This document shows, piece by piece, positions 1-9,317 of a DNA stretch of 64,000 nt (its first letter is position 1; the number at the start of each line of letters is the position of its first letter). The notes below the pieces were generated by a model. That model searched no databases. It was not told the origin of the DNA and saw only the letters and a program-made list of their open reading frames with translations. The stretch covers positions 62,001 through 126,000 of the forward strand of contig JAQUAX010000007.1 of the NCBI GenBank assembly GCA_028687035.1, read 5' to 3'. This DNA is from Dechloromonas sp. GTDB lineage: Bacteria; Pseudomonadota; Gammaproteobacteria; Burkholderiales; Rhodocyclaceae. The position numbers were made by a program, and so were the translations under genes.

Positions 1-192
1 CTTCATGACGCGCACCTCATCCACCACCCAGATCAACGTCGGTTTCCAGTAAATGGACTTCAGGACGCCTTTGAGGGCTTCATAGGTGGGTATGTGGTAC
101 GAGCACTTTTCGCCACCGATTCGGGTGAGCGGATCGGTAAATAGGGCATAGCGGCCCCATAAACGGAATTCGATACTGTTGCGCCTAGACAT
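1..192 (-). CDS. cas5c: Cas5 (type I-C, Cas5c/Cas5d), N-terminal part only
   Basis: The visible 64 residues begin [20 protein letters not shown] and go on with a [19 protein letters not shown] stretch, which is typical of type I-C Cas5. In type I-C systems, which lack a separate Cas6, this protein processes pre-crRNA and forms part of Cascade. The ATG overlaps the end of cas3 by 8 bp, so the two are probably translationally coupled. The gene continues beyond the left edge; cas8c, cas7, cas4, cas1, cas2 and the array would be expected there but cannot be seen. The family call is confident although only the N-terminus is present. Confidence 0.9.
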   Translation of the reverse strand, partial: MSRRNSIEFRLWGRYALFTDPLTRIGGEKCSYHIPTYEALKGVLKSIYWKPTLIWVVDEVRVMK

Positions 193-2683
193 TGAGTGTC
201 TCCATCAAAGAAACGGGTTCGGTTGCCAGACCGAACTGCTTGCTGTAATAGCGGGGATCAAGGCTGTAAATTCGGAGGCCCTCCTTGATGACGTGCAAGG
301 CTTCGGCCTTGAAAAGTGTGTCGAACACATACGGAAAAACATTGACGGTGAATTGCTGGGCTTCGCGCAGCAACTCACCCTCCAGCGAAATGTCGTAGGC
401 GCCATGCAAGCGACCAATCAGATCAGCACCGGCTTCACCCCAGGGAACCACCACACCTTGGGTTGGCGAGTCGATGGCTTTGAATGCTTCGGCTGCGGAC
501 ATGAAGGACTGATTCAGTAGCCGGGTAGAAATCTGTTCCCCTTTGCGCCCGGCCTCTGCGAAGGAGATTCCGTTTTCCGATAACAAGCACAACAAGGAGT
601 CGTTGCGCCCGATGGCTTTCGCCTCTTTTGGGGAAACGGGGTAACCCATGTCCTTTTGCCGCTGGAAGAAATAATGGGCGTAGTAGTCGTTCAAAGCCTG
701 CGGCCCTAACAAATCGTGCCCATAGCGCTCGGGCATATCTCGAAAGTAATCGAGAACGGTTGGTACCGTGTCGCGACCGACAGCAATATCCTCAAGATTT
801 TTTCGCGTGACATGCTCATCCGAAGGATTCACCAAATACACCCTGCCTCGCGCCGACTTGCCGTTGCGATTGCAACGCCCAGCCGCTTGCGCGATGGAGT
901 CCAGCCCAGCCATGGAACGAATCACAGCGCCGAAATCCACGTCGACACCGGCCTCAATCAATTGCGTACTGACGCACAGCGTTGGCAATCCGGATTCAAG
1001 GCGCGCTTTAATCTTTGCCAATTCGGATTTGCGGTGCATGGGGCACATGTCGGTGCTGAGATGAAAAAGACTCTCTGCATCGACCAATGCCTGGCTGGAA
1101 AGAAAGATTTGCTTGGCGGCATTCTTGGTGTTAACGATAGCCAGACAACTCCCCGCCCGCTCAACCTCTGAACTGGCCAAGTCAGCTATCTCGGAAAAAC
1201 TCCAGCCGTTTGGCCGTCGTTGATCAATGACCTCCACCCGCTTGAGGTCCGCAAAAAGTTGGCGGACATCTCCGACGATTTCATGCCCATCGGCCAGACG
1301 AATCGCCCCCTGATCAACCGCCACCTTATGCAGCAATGGCTGCGTGGCTGTACAGAGCACGACGGTACTGTTGCACTGTTCGCTAAGGAAGTTGATGGCG
1401 TTATTGAACAAGTGGACACAACGGATCGGCAAGGTCTGAATTTCGTCGAAAATCAGGACCGCATTGGCTAGCTGGTGCATGCGCCGGGCGCCGCGCGTGC
1501 CGCTGCCGAACAAGGTTTCGAGCAATTGCACCATGGTCGTGTAGACCACCGGCGCATCCCAGTTCTCGCAAAGCATCTTTTCACGCCAAGTCTGCTTTTC
1601 AGGGGTAACGCTGGAGTGGTGCTCCAATACCACCTTGCCCTGATCCTGCGGAAATTCTTTGGGTTCGAGAATGTCGCGAACCGCTTTCGCGTTCTGGTCG
1701 ATGATGGACGTGAACGGAATCACGTAGATGATGCGATCCAATTTGCGCTGCTCGGCATGATGTAAGGCGAAACGCAGGCTAGCCAGGGTTTTGCCGCCAC
1801 CAGTCGGTACCGTCAGGGTATAAATTCCGGCCGAACGTACAGCGGCATCTTTGCACTCAGCGGAGATTTGCTGCCGCAAACGGTCAATCGGATGGCGCGG
1901 GGCGAAAGCTGCCAGTGCTTTTTCCAGGCGCTCGATTAGAACAGCCCAAGGTACGTAATCGCCTTGAGGCCGATTGGCGGCGACTTTCCTTTGCTCAAAA
2001 TTTGCCGTATCGATACGGTCGGCATCGATCAGACAACTGAAGAGGAAGCGGACGGCAAGGCCAATTTGCTGATGCAGCGGCCTTTCATTTTTCTCTTTCA
2101 ACTTGATGGCCGACAGCAGATTCTTCGTTTCGGCGATCAATTCGGGCGAATCGAGCAGCGCTTTTGCCCTTGTCAGAATTTCTTCGTCGGCGCAGGACTG
2201 CACTTCTGCGAGGTGAGTTTTCTCATCCAGCTTCTGGATGCGTTTGCCAAAGACGTCTTTACCCTCCGGTTCCAGGCAGTCGATCAGACCCGAGTGATGG
2301 GAAACGATACAGAGTGCCAATAGCTGGCCAATGGCTGATCCAACAGCGCCTTTCTGCTCCAGGATTAACCAGAGAAACTGCGCTCCAGCAGTTGAGTGAT
2401 CGATTTTCCCTTTCAGAGAAACGGCATCCACATACTCCTCGTCTACATCCTGATCAAAGATGCCCACCGCCGATTTCAAGTAGTGCTGGAAACTCTGGCT
2501 GTATTTTCCGAGGTCATGCAGCAGGCCAATGACTTCCCCCGCAAGAGGCAAATCAAGCTTCGCCGCATTTTCCTTCGAACAAATCGCAACTCCTTGAAGG
2601 TGGGCGCGTAATTTCTGCACTCCTCCGTCCTTCCGGATATGCGCGATGAAATCGCAGTCCTGAATGCCCATTTTGTCACTCAT
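185..2683 (-). CDS. cas3: CRISPR-associated helicase/nuclease Cas3 (type I-C)
   Basis: This 832-residue protein has an N-terminal HD nuclease domain (HDLGK near residue 57, DHS near 96, HH near 130) followed by an SF2 helicase with P-loop PTGGGKT near 294, DEIQ near 414, a CTATQ motif III and [10 protein letters not shown] as motif VI. Cas3 is recruited by Cascade to unwind and degrade target DNA. Two in-frame ATGs are possible. I chose the one at 2683 because a GGGAGG ribosome-binding site at 2691-2696 sits 7 nt upstream of it, whereas the ATG at 2689 leaves only 1 nt. The gene lies between a WYL regulator and cas5 and overlaps both. Confidence 0.95.
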   Translation of the reverse strand: MSDKMGIQDCDFIAHIRKDGGVQKLRAHLQGVAICSKENAAKLDLPLAGEVIGLLHDLGKYSQSFQHYLKSAVGIFDQDVDEEYVDAVSLKGKIDHSTAGAQFLWLILEQKGAVGSAIGQLLALCIVSHHSGLIDCLEPEGKDVFGKRIQKLDEKTHLAEVQSCADEEILTRAKALLDSPELIAETKNLLSAIKLKEKNERPLHQQIGLAVRFLFSCLIDADRIDTANFEQRKVAANRPQGDYVPWAVLIERLEKALAAFAPRHPIDRLRQQISAECKDAAVRSAGIYTLTVPTGGGKTLASLRFALHHAEQRKLDRIIYVIPFTSIIDQNAKAVRDILEPKEFPQDQGKVVLEHHSSVTPEKQTWREKMLCENWDAPVVYTTMVQLLETLFGSGTRGARRMHQLANAVLIFDEIQTLPIRCVHLFNNAINFLSEQCNSTVVLCTATQPLLHKVAVDQGAIRLADGHEIVGDVRQLFADLKRVEVIDQRRPNGWSFSEIADLASSEVERAGSCLAIVNTKNAAKQIFLSSQALVDAESLFHLSTDMCPMHRKSELAKIKARLESGLPTLCVSTQLIEAGVDVDFGAVIRSMAGLDSIAQAAGRCNRNGKSARGRVYLVNPSDEHVTRKNLEDIAVGRDTVPTVLDYFRDMPERYGHDLLGPQALNDYYAHYFFQRQKDMGYPVSPKEAKAIGRNDSLLCLLSENGISFAEAGRKGEQISTRLLNQSFMSAAEAFKAIDSPTQGVVVPWGEAGADLIGRLHGAYDISLEGELLREAQQFTVNVFPYVFDTLFKAEALHVIKEGLRIYSLDPRYYSKQFGLATEPVSLMETLNV

Positions 2684-3647
2684 CCCCATACCTCCCTATC
2701 GCGTCTCTCAACAACCCGACGACCTTCGCTCGCAGTTCCGCCGGTGCCATCACTTCGCAGTCCGGCCCGTACTTCAAAATGTCCATGACCAGTTCGGGGT
2801 CGGCGCTGTAGGGGACGCGCAGGCGGTAGCTGCCGTCGGCCAGGAATTCGCCCTGTTGCGCCGGGTGCCAGTGTTCGGCGGCGACCCAGCGGGCGCGTCG
2901 GGCGGTGAAATGCAGCGTCGCCCAGCGCACGCTACGCCCGATGAAAATGCCATAGCCGGCGCCGAGTGCTGCGTCGAGCTGGTCTTCGGCGATTTCGCCG
3001 GCGGTATCGCCGAGCGTTTCGACATCGACGATCGCGTCGACCGCGAAACTGCGCAGTTCGTCGCGCAGGTGGCACCAGGCGGCGAGATACCAGTTGTCGC
3101 GGTAATGCAGCAGGCGTTGCGGCGAGACGTCGCGCGTCGTGGTCTTGCCCTGGCTGCGCGCGGCGTAGGTGATGCGCAGCCGGCGGCGTTCCATCAGCGC
3201 CGCGGCGATGCTCTGGAAATGATGCGCCGCAAAGGGGCGGGCGGCAGCGCTGATGATGCGCACGCGGCGGGCGATTTCGGCGGCCGAGTCGGCGCGGCTT
3301 TCGAGCATGCCGAGCAGGCGCTCGCGCAGCGGCCCGACGTGCTCGGCCAGGAGGCCGCTGGTGTCGAAGGCGGCGAGCAGTTGCTGCATCGACAGCAGCG
3401 CGTGCATCTCGGCCGGCGAGAACCAGATGCCCGGCAGTTCGAGGTACTCGGAACTGGAGTCGAGGCGGTAAGTCGAGCGTTCCGGATCGAAAACGACAGG
3501 AACGCCAAGGCGGTCGCGCAGATCGCGCAGGTCGCGGAAAAGGGTCGCGCGGGAGACTTCCAGGCGCGCCTGCAGTTCGGCAAAGCTGACGTTGCGCCGG
3601 GTGCGCAACATCCGCTGGATGATGCTGAAGCGTTCAGTCCGGGTCAT
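2676..3647 (-). CDS. WYL-domain transcriptional regulator, first gene of the cas operon
   Basis: This 323-residue protein has an N-terminal DeoR/YafY-type winged helix (FAELQARLEVSRATLFRDLR, about residues 21-40) and a C-terminal WYL domain (HYRDNWYLAAWC near 183) with a WCX-like tail. WYL proteins bind nucleic-acid ligands and often control defence or DNA-damage genes. Its last 8 bases overlap the start of cas3, so it is the leading gene of the operon and probably controls it. Whether it represses or activates cannot be read from the sequence. An AT-rich palindromic patch directly upstream is a candidate operator. Confidence 0.85.
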   Translation of the reverse strand: MTRTERFSIIQRMLRTRRNVSFAELQARLEVSRATLFRDLRDLRDRLGVPVVFDPERSTYRLDSSSEYLELPGIWFSPAEMHALLSMQQLLAAFDTSGLLAEHVGPLRERLLGMLESRADSAAEIARRVRIISAAARPFAAHHFQSIAAALMERRRLRITYAARSQGKTTTRDVSPQRLLHYRDNWYLAAWCHLRDELRSFAVDAIVDVETLGDTAGEIAEDQLDAALGAGYGIFIGRSVRWATLHFTARRARWVAAEHWHPAQQGEFLADGSYRLRVPYSADPELVMDILKYGPDCEVMAPAELRAKVVGLLRDAIGRYGDE

Positions 3648-3660
3648 GGGGCGGGCCTTC

Positions 3661-3690
3661 CATGACCATGATCATATTATGACGATGGAT
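3661..3690 (-). promoter_or_regulatory. Candidate promoter/operator of the WYL-cas operon
   Basis: About 15-40 bp upstream of the WYL gene lies an AT-rich patch that stands out from the GC-rich surroundings. It contains the palindrome ATGATCAT at 3668-3675 flanked by repeated ATGAC/GTCAT half-sites. On the minus strand it offers TATGAT (3676-3671) or CATAAT (3680-3675) as a -10 element; no convincing -35 is visible. The rest of 3648-3831 shows no gene. Role inferred from position only. Confidence 0.35.
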
Positions 3691-3831
3691 TTTTGGGCGA
3701 TGCCCTTTGCTTTCGGTATGGAGCTGAGGGGCGTTGCGAGCCATGTCGGCGGCCTGTCGATGTCGAATGGCCGCACTGTGGCACGGGACGGTCGCAGGGA
3801 CTGCGACTGGGGTGTCCGGTTGTTCCCGGCC

Positions 3832-4050
3832 TCAGGCCATGCTGGCCAGCGCGTCGGCCAGCGCGTGGTTGTCGGTGTGGGTCTCGATCATCGCGCCGCT
3901 GAACTGGGTTTCGATATTGACGACGTAGCCGTGCCCGCGCAGCACGTCGGCCCAGTATTCGGCGGCCTCGGGGGTGGGGTGCCAGGGGCCGCGCTCGACG
4001 ACGGGACGGGCGCTGCCGCTGTCCCGGTATTTGGTCACGACGCGGTACAC
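3832..4050 (-). CDS. Small conserved-looking hypothetical protein (72 aa)
   Basis: I do not recognise this soluble 72-residue protein. It starts VYRVVTKYRDSG and carries a PTPEAAEYWADVL segment that looks like a short alpha/beta fold. The frame stays open upstream to a TTG, but I prefer GTG at 4050 because AGGAG lies about 7 nt upstream, at 4056-4060. No signal peptide or membrane segment is visible. It is a single gene between the cas operon and the cobalamin adenosyltransferase on the same strand, with about 50 bp to its upstream neighbour. Confidence 0.55.
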   Translation of the reverse strand: MYRVVTKYRDSGSARPVVERGPWHPTPEAAEYWADVLRGHGYVVNIETQFSGAMIETHTDNHALADALASMA

Positions 4051-4102
4051 GATCTTTCTCCTGCCTGTGGCCGTCAATTATCGTGGACGCGCCGGGGATG
4101 CA

Positions 4103-4672
4103 TCAAGCGGCAGCGTTCTTGCCCTTCTGCCACAGCACGTCGCCGCGGCCGCCGGCGCGGTTGAGCAGGCGACCGAGGATGAACAGCAGGTCGGACAGCC
4201 GGTTGATGTAGCGGCGCGCAGTGTCGGACAGCGCTTCGGCGTGGTGCAGGCGGACCATCGAACGCTCGGCGCGCCGGCACACGGTGCGCGACAGGTGGGC
4301 CAGCGCGGCCGGGCGGGTGCCGCCGGGCAGGATGAATTCCTTCAGCATCGGCAGGTCGTGGTTGAATTCCTCGACCAGCGCCTCGAGGCGGGCGACCTGC
4401 GCATCCTTGATGATTTCCATGCCGGGCAGGCAGAGTTCGCCGCCGAGGTCGAACAGGTCGTGCTGGACGTCGAGCAGCGCGGCGCGGACGCGGGCCGGGA
4501 TGTCTTCGGCCAGCAGCACGCCGAGGCTGGAATTCAGTTCGTCGATCTCGCCGATGGCGTCGATGCGCAGGCTGTCCTTGGTCGTCCGGCTGCCGTCGCC
4601 GAGGCCGGTGGTGCCGGCGTCGCCGGTGCGGGTGACGATTTTGGACAGGCGGTTTCCGGCGCGTTCGGTCAT
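4103..4672 (-). CDS. pduO: PduO-type ATP:cob(I)alamin adenosyltransferase
   Basis: This 189-residue protein matches the PduO/MMAB family, which transfers the adenosyl group of ATP to cob(I)alamin to make adenosylcobalamin. Family hallmarks are an N-terminal TRTGDAGTTGLGDGSR nucleotide-binding segment near residues 14-29, DAIGEIDELNS near 38-48, and a C-terminal helix containing RRAERSMV and NRLSDLLFILGR. Length fits the single-domain form. It is transcribed away from the glycolate operon; the two starts are 73 bp apart. There are no other cobalamin genes beside it, so it probably serves salvage. Confidence 0.92.
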   Translation of the reverse strand: MTERAGNRLSKIVTRTGDAGTTGLGDGSRTTKDSLRIDAIGEIDELNSSLGVLLAEDIPARVRAALLDVQHDLFDLGGELCLPGMEIIKDAQVARLEALVEEFNHDLPMLKEFILPGGTRPAALAHLSRTVCRRAERSMVRLHHAEALSDTARRYINRLSDLLFILGRLLNRAGGRGDVLWQKGKNAAA

Positions 4673-4745
4673 GGGGGTTAACTCCTAGAGGCGGGGGCGA
4701 AAGCGGCAGATTATACTGAGCCGCCCGCTACAGACTGTCGTCGCC

Positions 4746-5519
4746 ATGCCAAAGTTCGCCGCCAACCTCAGTTTCCTGTTCGCCGACCGGCCCTTTTCCG
4801 AACGCTTCGCCGCCGCGGCGGAGGCCGGGTTCCGGGGCGTCGAGTATCTTTTCCCCTACGACTGGCCGGCGCACGACGTCGCCGACTGGCTGCGCGACGC
4901 CGATGTCGAGCAGGTGCTGTTCAACCTGCCGCCGGGCGACTGGGCGGCCGGCGAGCGCGGCCTGGCCTGCCTGCCGCACCGCCAGGGCGAATTCGCCGAA
5001 AGCGTCGAACAGGCGCTCGATTACGCGATGATCCTCGACTGCGAGCGCGTGCATTGCATGGCCGGCCTACGCCCGGCCGGCCACGACGAAGCCGAGCTGG
5101 AGGCGACCTACGTCGCCAACCTGCGCCACGCCGCCGACCGCTTCGCGACCATCGGCGCGACGGTGACGATCGAGCCGATCAACAGCCGGATCGACATGCC
5201 GGGCTACTGGCTGGACGGCGTCGACAAGGCAATTCGCCTGCTCGACGCGGTCGACCGCGACAACGTCAAGCTGCAGCTCGACCTCTACCACGCGCAGATC
5301 ATCCAGGGCGACCTGGCGCGCACGCTGGAGGCCCATATCGGCCGCATCGGCCACGTGCAGATCGCCGACAACCCGGGCCGCCACGAGCCGGGCAGCGGCG
5401 AGATCAATTATCCCTTCCTGTTCGGGCTGCTCGACCGGCTCGGCTACGCCGGCTGGGTCGGCTGCGAATACAAGCCGCTGACCACGACCGAGGCGGGGCT
5501 GGGCTGGCTGCCGCGATGA
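4746..5519 (+). CDS. hyi: Hydroxypyruvate isomerase
   Basis: This 257-residue TIM-barrel protein belongs to the xylose-isomerase-like Hyi family, which interconverts hydroxypyruvate and tartronate semialdehyde. Supporting segments are the N-terminal FAANLSFLF, EPINSRIDMPGYWL near residue 141, QLDLYHAQI near 178 with metal-ligand-type acidic and histidine residues, and the C-terminal GCEYKP. It opens a plus-strand operon and its stop overlaps the start of glycerate kinase (ATGA). A TATACT hexamer at 4712-4717 could be its -10. Context places it in glycolate/glyoxylate metabolism. Confidence 0.9.
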   Translation: MPKFAANLSFLFADRPFSERFAAAAEAGFRGVEYLFPYDWPAHDVADWLRDADVEQVLFNLPPGDWAAGERGLACLPHRQGEFAESVEQALDYAMILDCERVHCMAGLRPAGHDEAELEATYVANLRHAADRFATIGATVTIEPINSRIDMPGYWLDGVDKAIRLLDAVDRDNVKLQLDLYHAQIIQGDLARTLEAHIGRIGHVQIADNPGRHEPGSGEINYPFLFGLLDRLGYAGWVGCEYKPLTTTEAGLGWLPR

Positions 5520-6778
5520 ATCCGCGCGAACTGCTGCGCCGCCTGTTCGACGCGGGCGTCGCCGCCGCCGATCCGGGGCGCTGCGTGCCCGCCGCGCTGG
5601 CCGAACTCGACCCGCCGGGACCGGGCGGCCGGCTGATCGTCGTCGGCGCCGGCAAGGCCGCCGCGGCGATGGCGCAGGCGGTCGAGGCCGCGTGGCCGGG
5701 GCCGCTGTCCGGGCTGGTCGTCACCCGCTACGGACACGGCGCGCCGTGCGCGCGCATCGAGGTCGTCGAGGCCGCGCACCCGGTGCCGGACGCCGCCGGC
5801 GCGGCGGCCGCGGCGCGCATTCTCGGCCTGGTTTCCGGGTTGACCGCGAACGACCGCGTGCTGGCGCTGATGTCCGGCGGCGGCTCGGCCTTGCTCGCGG
5901 CGCCGGCGCCCGGCGTCACGCTCGAACAGAAACAGGCGATCGGCGCCGCGCTGCTCAACAGCGGCGCGACGATCGCCGACATCAACAGCGTGCGCAAGCA
6001 CCTGTCGGCGATCAAGGGCGGCCGGCTGGCGCTCGCCGCGTGGCCGGCGCCGGTGCTGACGCTGGCGATTTCCGACGTGCCCGGCGACGATCCGGCGGTG
6101 ATCGCCTCCGGCCCGACGGTCGCCGACCCGACGACCGCGGTTGACGCGCTGAAGGTGCTCGATTCCCACGCCATCGACCTTCCGGCCGAACTGCGTCGGC
6201 GCCTGGCATCCGGCGAACTGGAGACGCCCAAGCCGGGCGAACTGGCGGCCGGGGCCTTCCGGCTGGTCGCCAGTTCGCGGCAGATGCTCGAAGCCGCCGC
6301 CGCCGAGGCGCGCCGGCTGGGCGTGACGCCGCTGATCCTCGGCGACGCGATCGAGGGCGAGGCGCGCGAGGTCGGTCGCGTGCTGGCCGGCATCGCGGTC
6401 GCTTGCGGTCGACACGGCTTTCCGGCGCAAAAGCCCTGCGTGCTGCTGTCCGGCGGCGAGACCACGGTGACCGTGCGCGGCGCCGGCCGCGGCGGGCGCA
6501 ATACGGAATTCCTGCTCGGCGCCGCGCTGGCGCTGGCCGGCGAACCGGGCATCCACGCGCTGGCCGCCGACACCGACGGCATCGACGGCGCCGGGGACAA
6601 CGCCGGCGCTTTCGTCGGCCCCGACAGCCTCGCCCGCGCCCGCGCCGCCGGGCTGGACGCCGCCGCGTCCCTGGCCGCCAACGACGCCGGGAGCTTTTTC
6701 GCCGGCCTCGGCGACCTGCTGGTCACCGGGCCGACCCGGACCAACGTCAACGATTTTCGTGCCTTCCTGATCGAGTGA
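5516..6778 (+). CDS. ttuD: Glycerate 2-kinase (MOFRL family)
   Basis: The 420-residue protein starts MNPRELLRRLFDAGVAAAD and shows the glycerate kinase signature: GAGKAAAAMAQ near residue 43, an MSGGGSALL loop near 118, NSVRKHLSAIKGG near 157 and a C-terminal MOFRL domain (LSGGETTVTVRGAGRGGRN near 312). It phosphorylates glycerate, feeding glyoxylate-derived carbon into lower glycolysis. The frame is open much further upstream, but the ATG at 5516 overlaps the hyi stop and matches the family N-terminus. It is followed after 5 bp by glcD. TtuD and GckA are alternative names for the family. Confidence 0.9.
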   Translation: MNPRELLRRLFDAGVAAADPGRCVPAALAELDPPGPGGRLIVVGAGKAAAAMAQAVEAAWPGPLSGLVVTRYGHGAPCARIEVVEAAHPVPDAAGAAAAARILGLVSGLTANDRVLALMSGGGSALLAAPAPGVTLEQKQAIGAALLNSGATIADINSVRKHLSAIKGGRLALAAWPAPVLTLAISDVPGDDPAVIASGPTVADPTTAVDALKVLDSHAIDLPAELRRRLASGELETPKPGELAAGAFRLVASSRQMLEAAAAEARRLGVTPLILGDAIEGEAREVGRVLAGIAVACGRHGFPAQKPCVLLSGGETTVTVRGAGRGGRNTEFLLGAALALAGEPGIHALAADTDGIDGAGDNAGAFVGPDSLARARAAGLDAAASLAANDAGSFFAGLGDLLVTGPTRTNVNDFRAFLIE

Positions 6779-6783
6779 ATGCC

Positions 6784-8268
6784 ATGACTGCCAACGACGA
6801 ACCCGCCTTCCGCACCGACCGCGCGACCCTCGCCCGGCGGCTGAAGACCCTGCTGCCGGCGCACTGCCTGCTGACCGACGACGAGGACCTGCGCCCCTAC
6901 GAGTGCGACGGCCTGACCGCCTTCCGCCAGCTACCGATGGCCGTCTGCCTGCCGGAGACCGAGGGCCAGGTCATCGACGTGCTGCGCACCTGCCACCAGC
7001 TGGGCGTGCCGGTCGTCGCCCGCGGCGCCGGCACCGGCCTGTCCGGCGGCGCGATGCCGCATGCCGAGGGGGTCGTGCTGTCGCTGGCCCGCTTCAACAA
7101 GATCCTGCGCCTGGACCCGCTGGCCCGGCTCGCCGTGGTCCAGCCCGGCGTGCGCAACCTCGCGGTATCCGAGGCGGCGGCGCCGCACGGCCTCTACTAC
7201 GCGCCCGACCCGTCGTCGCAGATCGCCTGCACGCTGGGCGGCAACGTCGCCGAGAACTCGGGCGGCGTGCATTGCCTGAAATACGGGCTGACCGTGCATA
7301 ACGTGCTGCGCGTGCGCGTCGTCAGCATCGAGGGCGAGGTCTTCGAAATCGGCTCGGAAGCGCCGGACTCGCCGGGCTACGACCTGCTGGCGCTGATGAT
7401 CGGCTCCGAAGGCATGCTCGGCGTGGTCACCGAGGTCACCGTCAGGCTGGTGCCCAAGCCCGAGCTCGCGCAGGTGGTCATGGCCTCGTTCGACGACGTC
7501 GCCCGGGCGGGCGACGCGGTCGCCGCGATCATCGCCGCCGGCATCATCCCGGCCGGGCTGGAGATGATGGACAAGCCGGCGACCGCGGCCGTCGAGCCCT
7601 TCGTCAAGGCGGGCTACGACCTCGACGCCGAGGCCATCCTGCTGTGCGAATCCGACGGTACGCCGGAGGAGGTCGCCGAGGAGATTGCCCGCGTCACCGC
7701 GGTGTTGACCGCGAGCGGCGCCCGCGAGCTGCGCGTCTCGCAGTCCGAGGCCGAGCGCCTGCGTTTCTGGGCCGGGCGCAAGGCGGCCTTCCCGGCGGTC
7801 GGCCGGATCACGCCCGACTACTACTGCATGGACGGCACGATCCCGAGGAAGCGCCTGGCCGAGATGCTGTCGGCGATCGCGGCGATGGAGAAGAAATATG
7901 GCCTGCGCTGCGCCAACGTGTTCCACGCCGGCGACGGCAACCTGCATCCGCTGATCATGTACGACGCGTCGCAACCGGGCGAGATCGAGCGGGCCGAGGC
8001 CTTCGGCGCCGAAATCCTCGAGCTGTCGGTGGCGCTGGGCGGCTCGATCACCGGCGAGCACGGTGTCGGCGTCGAGAAGATCAACCAGATGTGCGTGCAG
8101 TTCGCGACCCCCGAGCTCGAGGCCTTCCACCGCGTCAAGGCGGCCTTCGACGACGGCGGTTTCCTGAACCCGGGCAAGGCGGTGCCCAGCCTGCACCGCT
8201 GCGCCGAATACGGCCGCATGCACGTGCATCGCGGCGAACTCAAATTCCCGGAACTGGAGCGCTTCTGA
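6784..8268 (+). CDS. glcD: Glycolate oxidase, FAD-linked subunit GlcD
   Basis: This 494-residue flavoprotein has the PCMH-type FAD-binding fold (VVARGAGTGLSGGAMP near residue 78, GGNVAENSGGVHCLKYG near 156) and the FAD-oxidase C-terminal domain (VFHAGDGNLHPLI near 379, GGSITGEHGVGVEK near 420). GlcD is the catalytic subunit that oxidises glycolate to glyoxylate and passes electrons to the GlcF iron-sulphur subunit at the membrane. The upstream-extended frame is discarded because ATG 6784 gives the family N-terminus. The stop overlaps glcE (TGATG). Confidence 0.96.
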   Translation: MTANDEPAFRTDRATLARRLKTLLPAHCLLTDDEDLRPYECDGLTAFRQLPMAVCLPETEGQVIDVLRTCHQLGVPVVARGAGTGLSGGAMPHAEGVVLSLARFNKILRLDPLARLAVVQPGVRNLAVSEAAAPHGLYYAPDPSSQIACTLGGNVAENSGGVHCLKYGLTVHNVLRVRVVSIEGEVFEIGSEAPDSPGYDLLALMIGSEGMLGVVTEVTVRLVPKPELAQVVMASFDDVARAGDAVAAIIAAGIIPAGLEMMDKPATAAVEPFVKAGYDLDAEAILLCESDGTPEEVAEEIARVTAVLTASGARELRVSQSEAERLRFWAGRKAAFPAVGRITPDYYCMDGTIPRKRLAEMLSAIAAMEKKYGLRCANVFHAGDGNLHPLIMYDASQPGEIERAEAFGAEILELSVALGGSITGEHGVGVEKINQMCVQFATPELEAFHRVKAAFDDGGFLNPGKAVPSLHRCAEYGRMHVHRGELKFPELERF

Positions 8269-9317
8269 TGCAGCTCGACGACATCGTCGCCGCGGTCCGC
8301 GCGGCCCACGACAGCCACACGCCGCTGCGCATCCGCGGCGCCGGCAGCAAGGATTTCTACGGCGGCCTGCTGGCCGGCGACGTGCTCGACGTCTCCGGCC
8401 ACCGCGGCATCGTCGCCTACGAGCCGACCGAACTCTACCTGACCGCGAAATGCGGCACGCCGCTCGCCGACATCGAGGCGGCGCTGGCCGAAAAAAACCA
8501 GATGCTGGCCTTCGAGCCGCCGCGCTTCGGTGGCGCCACGCTCGGCGGCTGCATCGCCGCCGGCCTGTCCGGCCCGCGCCGGCAGCAGGCCGGGGCGGCG
8601 CGCGACTTCGTGCTCGGCGTCCGGCTGGTCGACGGCACCGGCCAGGTGCTCGACTTCGGCGGCCAGGTCATGAAGAACGTCGCCGGCTACGACGTGTCGC
8701 GTCTGCTCGCCGGCAGCCTGGGCACGCTCGGCGTGCTCGCCGAGGTCACGCTGAAGGTGCTGCCGAAGCCGGTCGCCGAGGCGACGCAGGTGTTCGAGCT
8801 GGACGAGCACGAAGCCGTGGCCCGGCTGAACGCCTGGGGCGGCAGGCCGCTGCCGATCTCGGCGTCGTTCTGGCACGACGGCCGGCTGTGGCTGCGCCTG
8901 TCCGGCGCCGGTGCCGCGGTCGAGGCCGCGCAGCGGGCCCTGGGGGGCGAGGTCGCGGTCGACGCCGGCAAACTGTGGGAATCGGTGCGCGAGCAGACGC
9001 ACCCGGCCTTCGCGTCGCCGGTGCTGTGGCGCCTGGCGCTGCCGTCGACGGCGCCCGACGCGGGACTCGGTACGCCGGCCGCGGTCGAATGGGGCGGCGC
9101 GCTGCGCTGGTATGCCGGCGAGCAGGATGCGGCGCGCGGCGCCGCCGCCCGCCTGGGCGGCCACGCCGTGCTGTACCGCGCGCCGGAATCGCTGCGCTGC
9201 CGCGAGGGCGCCTTCACGGCGCTGTCGCCGGCGCTGCTCGCGCTGCACCGCAGCCTCAAGAAGGCCTTCGATCCGAAGGGCCTGCTCAACCCCGGTCGTC
9301 TCTACGCGGAGTTCTGA
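8268..9317 (+). CDS. glcE: Glycolate oxidase subunit GlcE
   Basis: This 349-residue protein has a shorter FAD-binding fold than GlcD (RIRGAGSKDFYGG near residue 20, FGGATLGGCIAAGLSGPRR near 86, GQVMKNVAGYDVSRLLAGS near 130), as expected for GlcE, the second flavin-type subunit of glycolate oxidase. It closes with FDPKGLLNPGRLY, the usual family end. Start ATG overlaps the glcD stop and its own stop overlaps glcF in the same TGATG arrangement, so the three subunits are coupled for balanced expression. Confidence 0.95.
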   Translation: MQLDDIVAAVRAAHDSHTPLRIRGAGSKDFYGGLLAGDVLDVSGHRGIVAYEPTELYLTAKCGTPLADIEAALAEKNQMLAFEPPRFGGATLGGCIAAGLSGPRRQQAGAARDFVLGVRLVDGTGQVLDFGGQVMKNVAGYDVSRLLAGSLGTLGVLAEVTLKVLPKPVAEATQVFELDEHEAVARLNAWGGRPLPISASFWHDGRLWLRLSGAGAAVEAAQRALGGEVAVDAGKLWESVREQTHPAFASPVLWRLALPSTAPDAGLGTPAAVEWGGALRWYAGEQDAARGAAARLGGHAVLYRAPESLRCREGAFTALSPALLALHRSLKKAFDPKGLLNPGRLYAEF

